NCBI RefSeq assembly: GCF_051020955.1
Contig: NC_135028.1
Location: forward strand, 1,054,001-1,118,000
Source: Megalopta genalis
Taxonomy: Eukaryota > Arthropoda > Insecta > Hymenoptera > Halictidae
Length of the DNA stretch: 64,000 nt
Reading direction: 5' to 3'
In this document: in pieces, positions 1 through 12,939 of the stretch
Numbering within the stretch: position 1 is the stretch's first letter
Layout of the letters: every line of letters begins with the position of its first letter
Notes under the pieces: generated by a model
The model's database searches: none
What the model was told of the DNA's origin: nothing
The model's input: the letters and a program-made list of their open reading frames with translations, nothing else
Program-made: the position numbers and the translations under genes

Positions 1-22
1 AACACGAACGTTTCATTTTTAG

Positions 23-899
23 ATCTGGACCACCCCGCGGACGTACAGTAAGTATAGAACACGAAAATATGGAGCGAAACGGCCGGTGTACGTTTTGGAG
101 GTTACTCGCATGGATAACCTAAAACGCACGATGGCGCAACGAGAACCGTCCTTCTCGAGGAAAGGAAAATACGTTTATACATTTATAATATCGTGTCGGC
201 GCGATTCTAAAAAAGAGCCGAAAAGAACATTCTAAATAACAATAGTAATGCGTCGCAGGTTGCATGCGTGGGGCAGTACGTTAGAAGAAGCTTACGAGCA
301 ATGCGGTATAGCCATGTTTGGATACATGACGGATTTAGAGCGGGTTGAGATCACCAAGGTGCATAACATCGAGGCGGAAGGACACGATCTGGAAAGTCTT
401 CTCTTTCATTTTCTCGACGAACTGTTGTATATGTTTAGCGCCGAGCAGTTTATCGTTGCGAAGGTACACTTCACGTTTTACGAACACACTCTAACAAAAA
501 GCAAGTGCCGCGTTAGACTCTCCTCTCAGATGTTACAAACTCTCAAGACACGTGTTTCGAACACGTGTTGATTCGGTTCAGCTTTCGTGACGAAAGTCGT
601 TTTCCCGCCCCGCTGCCATATATATATATATGTATATCTCCGTTGCTCTTTAACAGTGTGAATATTTTGTCAAAAAAAAAAAAACATAGTAATGTGGTTT
701 GTGTTGTTGTCAGAAAGTCCAGATCACGAATTTCGACCGAAAAAATTTTAAGATTACCGCGACAGCATTAGGGGAGGAGTTCACCATCGGCAAGCACTCG
801 CAGAACGCCGAGGTAAAAGCTATCACGTACTCTGGGATGCAAATAATCGATCCGCCTGGCACGGAGAAGGTCGAGGTTTTCGTCATCGTAGACATATAG
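23..899 (+). CDS. Archease (tRNA-splicing ligase activating protein), 3' part; 5' exon(s) lie outside the window
   Basis: Coding exons are 23-47, 259-463 and 714-899, joined by GT-AG introns. The joined frame starts inside the family's LDHPADVQ-LHAWG motif, continues with MFGYMTD and SLLFHFLDELLY, and ends with KAITYSGMQ and a terminal VIVDI before TAG. These are the hallmarks of archease, the small metal-binding cofactor that drives guanylylation and turnover of the RtcB (HSPC117) tRNA ligase during tRNA splicing and XBP1-type RNA ligation. About 138 residues are visible out of the usual ~160, so only the N-terminus is missing to the left. The acidic residues of LDH-AD and the final Asp, which bind metal in the family, are intact. 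The splice phases are consistent (phase 2, then phase 0). The family assignment is very sure; the exact first visible exon boundary is slightly less so. Confidence 0.93.
601..608 (+). promoter_or_regulatory. E2F-type site (TTTCCCGC) inside an archease intron
   Basis: TTTTCCCGCCCC in the intron between the second and third visible archease exons matches the E2F consensus TTTSSCGC. It lies about 6.8 kb upstream of the E2F1 start codon. One 8-mer match can arise by chance; it is listed because two stronger matches follow. Confidence 0.25.
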
Positions 900-1357
900 C
901 CCCATTCAGGCCCAAACTGCGTTCGGTTGATTCCTTGGCGCGCCCCTAGAAAATTGGCTTCGGTTAATACCTCGAGCATAGAAGTGGGGGATGCATGGAT
1001 ACAAGCGTAAGAAAGAGGGAGAGGGTATACCTCCCTTGCGTCCTGCACAGGGCTCGGATCCTTTTGTAGTTGCGTAGGGTTCAAATAAATACGTTACGAA
1101 GAAAACACCGGGCTCCCTTCTTAGCGATTCCCTTCTATTTCAGGTGCGTGCCAAGGCACCGAGGAACCCGAACGCTCGGGGAAATTTACCGTTAAGAACA
1201 ACTTTGTGCGACATCGTTCGAACAAAATATATTGTATCAATGCACGCAACGTACCTTTGTGTAATTTTATTCGTCGTATTAGACTCTCTTGATACTTACG
1301 AGGAAGTTTTATATATTTAATGTATGTATAAAAGAAAGCGATTCTTACGTTTTTGTG

Positions 1358-1363
1358 AATAAA
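1358..1363 (+). terminator. Probable poly(A) signal of archease
   Basis: AATAAA here is followed by a GT-rich stretch (GTTGTGTCG) around 1408-1416. An earlier AATAAA at 1084-1089 could give a shorter 3' UTR. The 460 bases between the stop codon and this signal hold no other coding feature that I can see. Confidence 0.45.
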
Positions 1364-2009
1364 AATAATTGTAAACCGACTACAGGCTGATGAATAATAT
1401 CATGACCGTTGTGTCGTAGAAATTTCAACGTTGAAATATCTGCGAACGTGTGACTCTAGAATACAAAATTACGAGTTCGTTTTGGAAGCCGGTCGCGCGC
1501 GGTGCGAAATGGAAACAAAAATTAGGCCAACGTTCACACGTGCGAAGCGTACGGCCCTGCGTCCGACACCCCTCCATCGTGAAGGAAGCGACGACCGCCC
1601 GCTCAGTTTCGGGCAAGAAACGACAGGCATCGGGATCCTCCCAATGTCGAGAAGTGCGCGCGGCCGAGGGAATAGAATCGAAAAGTTACGAAAGTTACGT
1701 AATTCGTGAGTGCGTTTGTAAACGGTTCGCTGTCTGCCCCCTTGCTTCCGCGATAAGGCCCATGTTAAAGGGACTCACTGCCAACATCAGGCGTGGACGT
1801 TGCACCGAGAGCGCACACCCCTGACCATGGCGGACTGATATGGTAATAATCTCCAAAGAATAATACATAAACACAATTGCAGGATCGCCGGGAACGCAGT
1901 AACCGTTCCGCCGAATACGATCGTGTCGCGTGAAAGTCGCGGCATAGGGATTTTTTACTCGCACGAGGCAACGGGAGCTTGCGTGGCAGTTTCGTTGGAA
2001 AACTAAGTT

Positions 2010-2017
2010 TTTGGCGC
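2010..2017 (+). promoter_or_regulatory. Perfect E2F-type site (TTTGGCGC)
   Basis: TTTTTGGCGCG at 2008-2018 is a perfect match to the classical E2F site TTTSGCGC with its preferred T-run. It lies in the CpG-rich block upstream of the E2F1 gene. E2F1 genes of mammals are known to be autoregulated through such sites; that this one works that way is inference. Confidence 0.45.
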
Positions 2018-2417
2018 GTGTGTGCCCGTTACACGTCGGTTGAAAAAACGCCTTCGGAACGGTTCCATGGGATCGCGTTCGTTTCGCTCGCGGCACGTTC
2101 GCGCGATTTTAAATGCCCGGCGAAACGAAGCGTAACCGAAAAAGCACACCGACGAGAAATGCTATCTACGGAAGAACGTCTAACCCTAAGGTACGTAAAC
2201 AAACATCGGCGATGAAAGTTGAGTCTCGGTGTGTCGTGCCCCCTTGATAAGTCCCCCCTCCCCCCTGCGAGAAAGCGATCGAGAATGATTAAAAGTCGAA
2301 TTCGTGGGAAACGGTCGAAAGGTGGCACGGTCTAGGAACATTTTGTATATCGGTGATAGAGCTGGCGGCGGCAGCGGCGGCGGCGGCGGTGGTTACAGAG
2401 AAAAGCGAAGTGACGGT

Positions 2418-2425
2418 TTTGGCGC
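2418..2425 (+). promoter_or_regulatory. Second perfect E2F-type site (TTTGGCGC)
   Basis: GGTTTTGGCGCGCG at 2415-2428 repeats the TTTTGGCGCG core seen about 400 bp earlier, in the same orientation and the same CpG-rich block. Confidence 0.45.
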
Positions 2426-4671
2426 GCGTACACGACTCTTGTCCGCGACCGGCAGATGGCCGGCGCGCCGGTACGTTATAGGCGCGCGTCCACGAACGCA
2501 CCGACACATGACAGGGCGCCTAAGCACGGTACACCACCACGGTGACACGGGCCCGTTCAAGAACGTACCGAGACAGTGGTAAAAGGCCACCACCACCGCT
2601 ACACGACGACACGACCGTGTGCCGTTCGCGGAGCGCAGAGTAGACCGCGCACGGACACGCGGTTCGGTGTTACTACTACCGGCACAGGCGGGTCTATCTG
2701 CCTTGTAGCCCGAGCCAGTTGCCAGCGCGCCAGCCAGCCCCGTCCATCCAATCGCCCAGCTCACGAGCCGGCCTCGTGTGCGCGCGCGACACCCCGGGAC
2801 AGAAAAGGTTCGTTTTCCTCGCCGGTGACTCGACCGATCATGCCAAGGCGGGGCTTATCGTGAACACTAGAACCTCCACGTTCCCTGGAGCCTGAAAACA
2901 CATCGATCCGACGAACCGCTCGGCCCCTGCACTCGATTATTTCGGGCCCTCGGTCTGCTTTGGCTGTCGTTCCTATTACCGAGATCTCCTCGGCCCCGCA
3001 GAAAATGGACACCGCACCAGTGCGGTAGAAAGACAAAGTGAAACAGAGAGATATATAGGAAAGAGAAAGAAAGTGAGAGCGAGAGAAACCCACACACACA
3101 CACGCACGTATACACATACACACAAACGATTCGACACAGGGGAAGAGGGAGAGAGAGAGAGAAATAAAGGCCACGCAACTACAACGAGCAGAGGAACCGC
3201 CGACGACCACGGATATAGTTCCCAAGAAGGAGAGACATAGGGAGAGAAAAACGTGACAGGGTGAGGGAGTAAATCGTATATATAGTGTGCATGATATCCA
3301 GGAGCAAAAAGCAAGAGAAACTTCGGTGTACGTCGGGCCTCGGTAGGGCCGGGTTTAACTGAACCGTCGGTTCCGGACCACGTTTTTACCTGTCCTGTCA
3401 TCGTCGACAGACCTCAGTGAAAATCTCGTCTAGAAGCATCGACAACGGTCACGGCCGCAACGGCAACGTATTCGCTGTCGAGCAGGCAAAAGGATATGCC
3501 TCGCTCGCTGGTGCTGTGACACGCGCCGCGCCGTGTGCTGGCCGAACCTCCCGGAAGAGAGCGTTGAGCCTCCGTCTCAAAATACGTGTGCGGTTTTGTA
3601 TCGCACGCTCGAGAGCCAAGTAAGTGAACGATACGCGCGCACGCACGAAAATCGCAGTTAAATAAGTTGTTCCTTTCAAATCAAATGATTTCTCGCCTCG
3701 TAAATACATATATATATATATATACATACATACATACATAGATACGTTTTCGAAATGTTAAGAGCGGCATTACCCTGTTCGACCGTGTACTACACACACC
3801 AGCCAACCGTTGCGCCGCGGTTTGGTACACGCGCGCGTGTCTGTGTGTGTGTGTTTTTTTTTGTTTTTACAAGATCGTGGAAAAGGTATGTTTATTGGAG
3901 CGCGCGCTCGCGCCTAGACAGAAAAGAAAAAGGGGAGACCGTTATTTCGGAGCGCGACTGCCGATCCGGTGGCGTCGAAAGAGAGCCGCCCCGGCATCTT
4001 TCCGCGATCAATCGCGAAAACGTGCACCGATTATACGTTTCCTCATGACCGTGCCGGTAGCACGCCTAACTAGGGACACTCTAGTCTCGGCTTGGCTCTT
4101 TAAACGGCTCTGCGCATCGCGTGCGGATTCTACGTGTTTCGCCGTGTGAGTGCTGCTGTTGGCGGAGATCGCTCCTCATGTATATGTGCGTGCGTGCTCG
4201 CTCGCTCGCTCGCTCGCATAATCGCGCTCCCTCGTTTATCTGTTCGCTCGCTCGCTCGCTCGCTCGTTCGCCCGCTCTCGTATGCATGGCCGCTTCGGTG
4301 CGTACCGTGCGGATTTCGCGAGTACGCATAGTCGCGCTCGATACAATCACCTCTCTCGTTTGTTATTTATTCGCGTCCGGGAACGTTCGTTTACGCGACA
4401 TTCAAGAAGAAACACGGATAAAAAAACGACAACCGACGAGCCTGCGATCGACGTTAACAGCTGATCGCGGTCCCTCGCTGTTGTTGTATGTACGTGTGAG
4501 AGAAGAAGAAGAGTCGGGGTGTCTCTTCTGATATTACACGCGTTTTCCACTTCGCTATGATAAGAGAAAGGGGCCGATCTGGGTCTCCTCGTCGATAGAC
4601 CTCGCGCGCGCCGATCTCTGTGCGCGGTTTCTACGAGCTATACGGGGCCGAGCCGGAAAAAAGGGGGACAG

Positions 4672-4679
4672 TATATAAG
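4672..4679 (+). promoter_or_regulatory. TATA-box-like element upstream of E2F1
   Basis: TATATAAG sits in a GC-rich setting (GGGGGACAG-TATATAAGG), followed about 30 bases later by CTAACATCTGG. It could serve an alternative E2F1 promoter. No transcript evidence is available. Confidence 0.25.
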
Positions 4680-4775
4680 GTTCGTCGCTAACATCTGGGG
4701 CCTGAAGCCTCGCGCACAACAGGCATGCTCCGTTTGCTCGTACGAAATTTTACCGAGACATTTTCGTACGCTGCA

Positions 4776-4779
<4 letters not shown>

Positions 4780-4816
<37 letters not shown>

Positions 4817-4830
4817 CTCTCGCTCTTTCT
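4780..4830. repeat. CT/TATC microsatellite
   Basis: About 50 bases of (CT)n interrupted by TATC units. It generates low-complexity Ser/Leu ORFs that are not genes. Confidence 0.9.
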
Positions 4831-7382
4831 CTCTCTTGTCGAGGGAAAGCACACACTTTTCAGATTTGAATAACCGATTAACGAGTAAAAAATGCAAGCA
4901 TCGAAGGGATGTATAATGGTCCTATATGAAGGTTATATCGTAACCGTAAGCAGCCGGCGACCGTGCTCGCACGCGTTATTTTCTGTTTTTAAAGAGCGCA
5001 CGGCTTTAGCAATCGATGCCACGCTAGTTTTCCTTCCGTCCAACGGCTGTGCCCGCTCCGCGGCAGAGTTACACTAGCCGGGTTTTATCTTCGAGATAAC
5101 ATCCTACCAATCAATGCCTCCGCATCGTGCATTGCTCCCAACCTTCGAATGCGCTTTACCGTGCTATTGGCCCCCGCGAACCCGTCGAACGGCGCTGACC
5201 GTGTGTACCCGACCAAACATGCGAAAACGAGAGAACCACGCACAGTTCGCTTCTAAAACCGCTTACAACGGCAAGGCTGCCGCTGTAACACGACGATCCT
5301 GCTGCAGGCAGCAGCGTGCCTCTTTAAACCACACCCGGAACGCTGCCTCGTGCTCCCGAGACGCTTGCTCTTTTTTTCAAAAATTCTCGTATACGGCCGC
5401 ACCGTGGGTCTCTCTCTGCCCAGGCGCGTAACCAGGCCTTTTGAAAACAGGGGCCTTAGGATCTGCTGCTCCTCGGCTTTTCCGCGGACTCTTCTTCGCT
5501 TTCGTTTCGCTTTTTTTCGAAAACTATCATCATCTCGCTGTATATTATGATATATATATATATTTATAATTGATTTTCGAGTGTTCTTCACACTTGGCAG
5601 TGACTTACTTTCAAATTCTAAATGCAAAATTACGGCTTTATTTCTATAAACGCTTTTTCGACGGAATCGACCTTTTGTTGTTTATATCGTGGATTGTTCA
5701 CCGTTCGTTAATTTATTGAGTTGTACTCGCTATGCTTAAGGAGCCGAAGAATTTATCAAATGCAACTTTCATGAATTTGTTTTTCTTCTTTTTTAGAAAC
5801 AGATCATTCTTTTGTTGAAATTATATAATACACAGCGATGTTGCTTTTTATTTAATATTTTTTTTTTTACCGAGGAACAGTTAGTACGTCCATATTCGAG
5901 GGCTGTGTAAAAATTGTATACCGCAATTTTCACCAGATGTTCGGTTTCTTGCGGCATCGACACTTTGCCGCCTGTACAACAACTTCCGTTTCGTTATTCC
6001 GTAAACCCATTATTTTTGTATACCACGAAGTTTCAACTGTTTTTGTAGTAACCCCCCTTTTATTGTCAGAATATTATACGCAACACCTGTTCCCCTCTCT
6101 TTCTCTCTCTTTCTCTCTCTTCGAACTGCTAAATACGAGACGACAAATTTAAATGTGATTTTTAGATTAAATAATTGCAACGTGCGATACGTAAGAAACA
6201 TCAGTTTTGTATTGTTCGGGCTTTGTTATATCCATACGTAAAACGGTAGCATGATGTTATGTTGTTAAAAATCGTCGCAACATGTTTTTGCATATTTCGT
6301 TTCGCCGTTAAACTTTGTCACTTTCTTCCTGGAGAGACATGCGAAGTTCTTTGGAATTCAAGTTCTATTATTAGGTTCTACCAATGTTGTTTGATTCGCG
6401 AACAGAAAGGTTCTTCCCAGTGCTGTCTGTTCTTTTGATATGCATCGAAAAAGTTGCCTCTCCTTAAATGTGCCATCCCGATCGAAAAAATTCACTCGTA
6501 AACGGCCAGTGTTCGGAAAAAGCCGAGAATGGAAGGACGAGAATCGACAGAAATTTTATTCGGATTTGCATGTCTATTCGCCGATATTTCTCACGTGTGA
6601 ATGATATTTTTGATAAATCGTATTGTCGACAAGATTATTTTTAAGGTATCAATCTATCGTTAAATGTTACTCGTTCCGATGTTGTGATTTATGCGGTTGA
6701 AATTTCATTAAACAAATAACACATAGCGCTCGTCGAATAGAGGATAAACACTTTTTGCCGGTATTATGAAATGAAATAAATAATACGTAACCAGAATGGT
6801 GTATACTCATTAACCTTCACGGGCGATACTAAAATGTGCACGTTCTCTGAGGATTTTTCATAGCCGATATTTCCGGACGAAAATGGAAAGAAACTATTGT
6901 AATTTCTTCATTAGTTAAAGCAGGATTAATTTTACTGCGGTTTGAACGCGTTAGTGCAAACTAATAACGCATCGAAAATAGATAATTACAGTAAATTATT
7001 CATTTTGATGAACAATATTTTAGATGAACTGTTACAAAATATTTCACAAAAATTGTTTATATTTATATTATTCTACGAATAATATCTTCTTATTTACAGT
7101 AACTTTTTATATCAACAAGTTATGCTCATTCGTATCCACATCTTTATTATACGTGTTAGAACTGCTTTGTTTTCTTAAGACACCACCTTTGTTATTCAAT
7201 CGTGTGGAAAAACAGCTAGTGATTTTACTATAAATAAGAAGAATAATTAAATTATTTGTTACATAAGCACGGAGGAAGCTCTTCGCTAAATTTGTTGAGA
7301 ATTGCTTCCTCGAGATTACTTCCTCATAATCTTACTCTATGTATATTTTCATTATTGTTATAGATTCTTGTAAACTACAAAA

Positions 7383-10300
7383 ATGCCTCGAGTAAGGAGA
7401 CAAGTGGTCTTGGAAGATCCTGCCAGACCTGTTACACCAGATATGGTAGAGACCAAATTAAGTATGTATGAACGACTACAAACTACTTCGTATTCATCTT
7501 CAAATGTGCCAAAACATTTATGTACGTAACCATTATCTTTAGTAAAAACAGAATTTTTGGACGATGGCACGTTGGACGAAGTACAAGCACAAAAGGTGGC
7601 TGAAGAGACACCAAGCCCTCATCTTCAAGACCACCAATATGGACAAACACCTTGTTATCAAGTGACAAGGAAACCTACACAGCCACCACCTCGAACTGAA
7701 GTAATTAACCTTGCATTCTGAATAAGAAAATATTTTGACGTAAAATGATTTTACCGTTGACAACATAAGTAATATCTGACAAATTTCTCTAAGTATGTTA
7801 TACATTTGAAACATTATTGAATTTTCTTAAGAATTAATATACCCGACAAGATCATTTCTAATCATCTTCGATTTCATAGCAGATTTCAGTTCAGGCAGTG
7901 AAACGAAGACTGAATTTGGAAATGGGAACAACAGGTCCCAGCCAATCCGCCTTTAAGGCTCCTAGAGGTAAACGTAGGAGATCTGGATCGAGTTCTATAA
8001 CTGGCCACACACCTACCAAAAGTAAGTCCCTATTTCTTGTGTACCGTAATACATACATTGTTTTTTTTTTGTTTCTTTCAGTGAAAAGAAATAATACCGG
8101 TTATTTTTACAGGTAAAACAGTGGAAAGGACACGATATGATACATCACTGAGCTTACTTACAAAAAAATTCATACACTTAGTAGAAAGTAGTCAGGACGG
8201 TGTTGTAGATTTGAATGTAGCATCTGAAAAATTGGAAGTACAGAAACGTCGTATATACGATATCACAAACGTATTAGAAGGCATAGGAATCTTGGAGAAA
8301 AAAAGTAAAAACAATATACAATGGAAGTACGTTGTACCTCTTTTATGTTGAAGGAATTTTCTAAACAACAAGTTCGTACAATTAAAAACATTAAACATAA
8401 TCGGTACATGTTACAGAGGGGGTCAGTTACCAAACGACAGGAACGATATCGCTGATCTCAGACGAGAAGTGGCGGATTTAGAAGCTAAGGAAAACACTTT
8501 GGATCGCCTAATTCACGGCGCAGATAAAAACCTTAGGGAACTGTGTGCGGATAGGCAGTATGCTTATGTAACGTACCATGATTTACGTTCCGTTCCAATG
8601 TACAAAGACCAGGCTATCATGGCGGTGAAGGCGCCGCCAGAAGCTACTCTACATGTTCCACAGCCTATCAATAATCTTGGTCAACAAAAGGTAATTGTTT
8701 AGTTTATTGCACCAAAGTAATCATTCCATCAATCATACTATTACGGATGTATACCATTGCACATGTTCTTGTAGCTTCAAATGCACATGAGGTCATCTCA
8801 TGGCGAAATAGAGGTATTCCTCTGTCCTGATGACCCTACAGCAAAATCGTCACCCAATCCGGGATACACGACGTCGCAATCTGTGCCTTCGTCAAAAGAA
8901 TCTGATATACCTTATTTGCCTCCTGAACTGTTGGCCAGTGGAGGAAATAGTGTCCGGGTAGAACCAGTACCTTCTGTCGACAATTCGTTGAATACTCGTT
9001 TATGCACTCCGACTGCATCAGCGAGGGACGCGCTGTTATGTGAATCTGATGATTATGGACCAATGGGAGGAGGCAAATTCCAACTACAAACAGAGGATCA
9101 AATTAGCACTTCAGGTAGGATTGCGCATATCTCTTAAATTAGGATAAATTCAGATTTATTTCTTTTCTTTTTGTTATACTAATTCTTTTAATTAAAATTG
9201 AAAGTTTTCATTTCTTTTTCTTTTTATTATATCAATGCTAATATTTTTGATTTATCTTCTTTTTTTTTAATTTTGCAATAGTTTAATAAGCTGTTGTGTA
9301 TGCTAATATTCTTTGCACGTACGCTTTTGTACATATTGCTATGCTTTGTTGTTAATGCTGGTCATAATGTTATTCATTCGCAATAAGGTGGACACAAGTT
9401 CATCACGTAATCGTAAAAATAAAATAAATCTCACTTTGATTATGAAAACTTGCGAGCTTATTTTCACCTTCTTGTTTTTTTTTAAAGTATTCTTTTTAAT
9501 ATTTTCGTTGTTACTAATTTATGGTTTTAACTGATCGCTATGCCTTGAAATATTATATATATTTTTCCTTATTCACCATTTTTTCTATGCTTCACCTACA
9601 ACTGCAATTTCCGCTACGCTTTCTGTTAATCTGTTTGTATCTTTAAATTTCTTCCTTTCTTTCTCTGTTTGTTTCTATTTTTTAATAAATGATCTTCTGC
9701 ACTCTTAACATGTTTCCATACTTCCAAGATATTTTCAAAGAAAAGAAACTTGGAATGTTTCTTTCTCTCGCGCGCGTGAAGCGAAACATGCTTCAGCAAA
9801 TAAATCTATATTTTCACAAGCTTGAAAGAGATGTTCTGCATGCCACAACAAGATAAACCACAATTTTTCGTGAGAAATAATCATTTCCAAGGAAAGGTAG
9901 TGAGCGTCAATTTTCCATCACGATTTCTCGATATCATTGACTCGAACTACCTTTCTCTGAATGTCCTCTGCCTTTTCAACAATGGAGGATAGCCGTACCC
10001 TGATGGAGCTCTGGCTGTGACTTGTGTGTCGTAACAATTAAAATCACATCACAGGCAGAGTTCTAATTAGGTGACGGTTTCAAACAGCAAACTCGTATTA
10101 CGCGAAGGTACGTTTTAAGAACACAACGATTATGGGCTTTTTTTATTTCTGGTCTTGTCCTTTCACTAATACCATATATCACATTTTTTATACCTTACGG
10201 AAATTACATACTCTTTACCTGTGTATAACACGGCTTCAAGCATATTACATATATATTTTGGTTCTATGTAGCATCGAAGTTTCACTTCAATATCATAAAA

Positions 10301-10754
10301 ATGCTTCTAACAAAATGACTTAGCAATCTAATCAATTTTCAGATATCTACGTACTCGTACTATTTAAACGAGATTCGAGATTATTTATACTTTAACGTAT
10401 ATATACATATATATATATCGTACAGTCCACTCAAAAGATTATCCAATAAATAATACTCTCTTTTCACGTATTCGAAGATTACGCTACACCAAACGTTGAA
10501 AATATATTCATGGTATTTCTTGCATTCTTGAATAACATCGAGTAACGCGACGTAGGCGGAGTCTGAGAGCCAAGAGTAGACGTTAAATACTGGACAAGCC
10601 CGGCATTTTCTTTCTCTCTTTTGTTACAGATCTAACACTTCTTGATTTCGGAGAACACCTGCTGTCCCTGGAACCACCTCTTTCAGAAAACGATTATTCG
10701 TTCTCGTTAGGCACGGAGGAAGGGCTTTCGGATCTGTTCGATTTCAAATTTTAG
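7383..10754 (+). CDS. E2f1: E2F1-type activator E2F transcription factor (complete coding region)
   Basis: Seven coding exons join in frame: 7383-7461, 7543-7700, 7883-8021, 8113-8326, 8417-8690, 8775-9114 and 10630-10754, giving 442 residues. An in-frame TAA at 7371-7373 fixes the ATG. Visible modules in order are: a cyclin A-binding KRRLNLE motif (residues 86-92); a winged-helix DNA-binding domain (about 133-197) with KRRIYDITNVLEGIGIL and IQWK; a leucine-zipper stretch (DLRREVADLEAKENTL); a marked-box/DP-dimerisation region; and an extreme C-terminal transactivation/RB-binding motif ending in EEGLSDLFDF. This layout is that of E2F1-3 in vertebrates and E2f1 in Drosophila, which bind DNA with DP and drive G1/S genes under RB control. 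A repressor E2F (E2F4/5 or fly E2f2) would lack the cyclin A motif. The last intron is 1.5 kb; the others are 80-180 bp. Confidence 0.95.
9115..10629 (+). other. Last intron of E2F1
   Basis: The donor is GTAGGA at 9115 and the acceptor TTGTTACAG ends at 10629. It is 1.5 kb of AT-rich sequence. The ORFs at 9313-9534 and 10132-10323 are T-rich and hydrophobic by composition only. I see no further exon. Confidence 0.8.
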
Positions 10755-11174
10755 AGATAGTCACACATCCTCAAGCATCGTCACCGTGGACAGTACATTC
10801 GCCTGTTCAGGCTACCACCTCTTGAGTTAGCCTCTCTAGTATTTCAAGCGGCTAGAAAGAATTTTATTAATTCGTGTGATTGGCGCATTCACGAATCACG
10901 TAATTGGCGATTTTCAGTTGCTCCGTTGTTCATTTTGTTTTTTCTTTTTAATAACGAGGAGAGATCGTGTCTCGGACATTGCGTGAACGTGGGTCTCCGA
11001 GAAAACCGATGTTCATTAGGATGCCAAAGGGGGTTCGCATCGATACCGTACGAACAGAACAAACAACACAATCAAATAATTAGCAACAAATGAGAAATCG
11101 CTGAAACGAGAGCAGCCGGCTTAGTGAAATGATTATTCTGCCTGTTGAGTTCTGTTTCTGTGGGCACGCGGAAG

Positions 11175-11182
11175 TGTAAATA
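11175..11182 (+). promoter_or_regulatory. Pumilio response element (TGTAAATA), copy 1
   Basis: TGTAAATAATAC lies 421 bases after the E2F1 stop codon. The core fits the PUF consensus UGUANAUA exactly. Pumilio repression of E2F mRNAs has been reported in animals; action on this mRNA is inference. Confidence 0.45.
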
Positions 11183-11675
11183 ATACGGGAGTATAGATAG
11201 GACTTTATGATTTGTAACGATTCGCGCGTAACGATGTAATACCGAATAGTATTTTGTCGAGGATGTCTCGCGTCGAGGCGTTTTTTAAAATCGCGGATTC
11301 GTTTGAGCGGACGATATGTTAAAAAAGGGCGATCTTCGCGCCCGCGACTAGTATCGTGTCAGTCGCTTTCCGTTTGTATTTTATTTTATTATTTTTTTTT
11401 CTTTTTTTTTTCTTTTCCGTTTGTCGAAAATTCGACCTCTGCGGATGGAAAGGACGGTACCGCGAGAAGCAGAGGATGGAAAACATATCACACAGAACTG
11501 TGGACGCGGTACTCTCGAGTACTTCCGGCTTGATATGGTCGCGGCCGATATTGAGTTTCTCGAATAAGTTTTGTGAAACGATCTGGCGAAGCAAAGCCAT
11601 TTTTTCTGTGCAATGTGTAAGGATATTGTAAATGTGGTAAGAGGTAAAAAGAAAAGAAACGAAAGGAAGAAAGAA

Positions 11676-11684
11676 CGAGAGAGA

Positions 11685-11720
<36 letters not shown>
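11676..11720. repeat. GA microsatellite
   Basis: About 45 bases of (GA)n in the probable E2F1 3' UTR. Confidence 0.9.
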
Positions 11721-11722
<2 letters not shown>

Positions 11723-12141
11723 ACGTATTTGAAATTTCAATGAGAAGAGAGACTGGACTCGTGTCGAGAAGAAAACTGCGGACGGTTTTCTTTTGTCGTT
11801 TAATATCGAATTGTAAACACAAAAAAGCTAATGAAGAAAACGAGGAAAGAAGAAATTAGTAGAACTAGTAGTGCACGCGGAAAATCATTCATCAAAAATG
11901 TCCCTCCTAGTGTAATGTTTCTATCGACGTGATAATTACGAGAGAGAAGAGAAAGGACGCGCATAAGACGGGGAAACGTTCGTTTCCGGACGGCGGGGCC
12001 CCCGCTCTTATCACCGGGACTGAATTCTTTTTTCTAAATCGTGCTTAAGACGGGAGGACCGTCGTCCGGAAGAACAAATATGCATTATAAATTTATTAAA
12101 CGCAATCGATGCATAAGTAGGCTTATCAATTCTTTATTTGT

Positions 12142-12147
12142 AATAAA
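12142..12147 (+). terminator. Possible poly(A) signal for E2F1
   Basis: AATAAA 1.39 kb after the stop codon. The downstream sequence is purine-rich rather than GT-rich, so this is weak. Confidence 0.25.
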
Positions 12148-12281
12148 GGAAGGCGAACGAGAGCGGGCGGGAGAAGGAGAAGAGGGGGAGAAGGTGGATA
12201 GCGGAGGAAAATGCAAAAAAGTAAACGGCAGGAAGGCATAGTTTTTATTCTATATACTTTTGTAATCTGTCGAGTTGTCTG

Positions 12282-12282
<1 letters not shown>

Positions 12283-12321
<39 letters not shown>
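12283..12321. repeat. GA microsatellite
   Basis: Nearly perfect (GA)n of about 39 bases. Confidence 0.9.
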
Positions 12322-12324
<3 letters not shown>

Positions 12325-12931
12325 TTTCGTGCGGCTCGACAATATGCACGGCGGTAATAATGGACAAATGCATCCCTCGATGCGGATGACGAAGTTAATC
12401 TATTTGTGGCAAAGTTGTCATCCAACACCGATCCTAACTGTGTTAGTTTTGCTGCACATCGTGTTGGTTCACTTTCTCGATGTTCGTCGCGAACGATGTC
12501 GGGAACGATCTCGGGCGTTCAAGACGAAGAACAAAAAGAAAGGAAGAAAGGAAAACGATCTTAGGCTGTATCGTCGCATGTAGACGCATATTTAATTCTA
12601 ATTGTAACGATCAACGTCTAAGATTCATATTCAGGATACAGTACTATTCTGGACCTGACTTAAAAGCGTCTTTCTTAACGAAGAAATTCCACATCAGTGC
12701 GGCCTGATTCCAGCTGCGTGGAAAACAGTCCGGAAGAAAAATGAGTTCGCTATCTCGACTGGCAGAAAAGCATGTTAAAAATATCGTTCAGTGTTCCTGG
12801 AAGGAGTCAAGGCTGCAGTGGGTGGCAATTGTTTCGACTGGAAGTCTCTTAAAGGATGTACCCTAACGTACAACTTAGTGTACGTCCAAAGCCATAGTGC
12901 CTACACAATAATGATCACACCCTTCTGCAAC

Positions 12932-12939
12932 TGTAAATA
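12932..12939 (+). promoter_or_regulatory. Pumilio response element (TGTAAATA), copy 2
   Basis: The same extended 12-mer TGTAAATAATAC as copy 1, 2.18 kb after the E2F1 stop codon. A TGTATATA at 12958-12965 also fits but sits in a TA microsatellite. Confidence 0.4.

Larger units (their letters stand above)
1370..7360. other. Region between archease and the E2F1 start exon: E2F1 upstream and 5' non-coding DNA
   Basis: Six kb without a recognisable coding exon. It is GC- and CpG-rich from about 1950 to 2850, then carries microsatellites: CA/GA at 3050-3170, TA/CATA at 3705-3740, GCTC repeats at 4196-4270 and CT at 4780-4830. Strong splice-donor-like sites such as GTAAGT at 3620 suggest that 5' UTR exons of E2F1 lie here, because the coding start exon at 7364 opens with a splice acceptor (TTATAG) and has non-coding sequence before the ATG. 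From 5600 to 7360 the DNA is AT-rich and looks like plain intron. ORFs here have repeat-driven composition and were not called. Confidence 0.5.
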
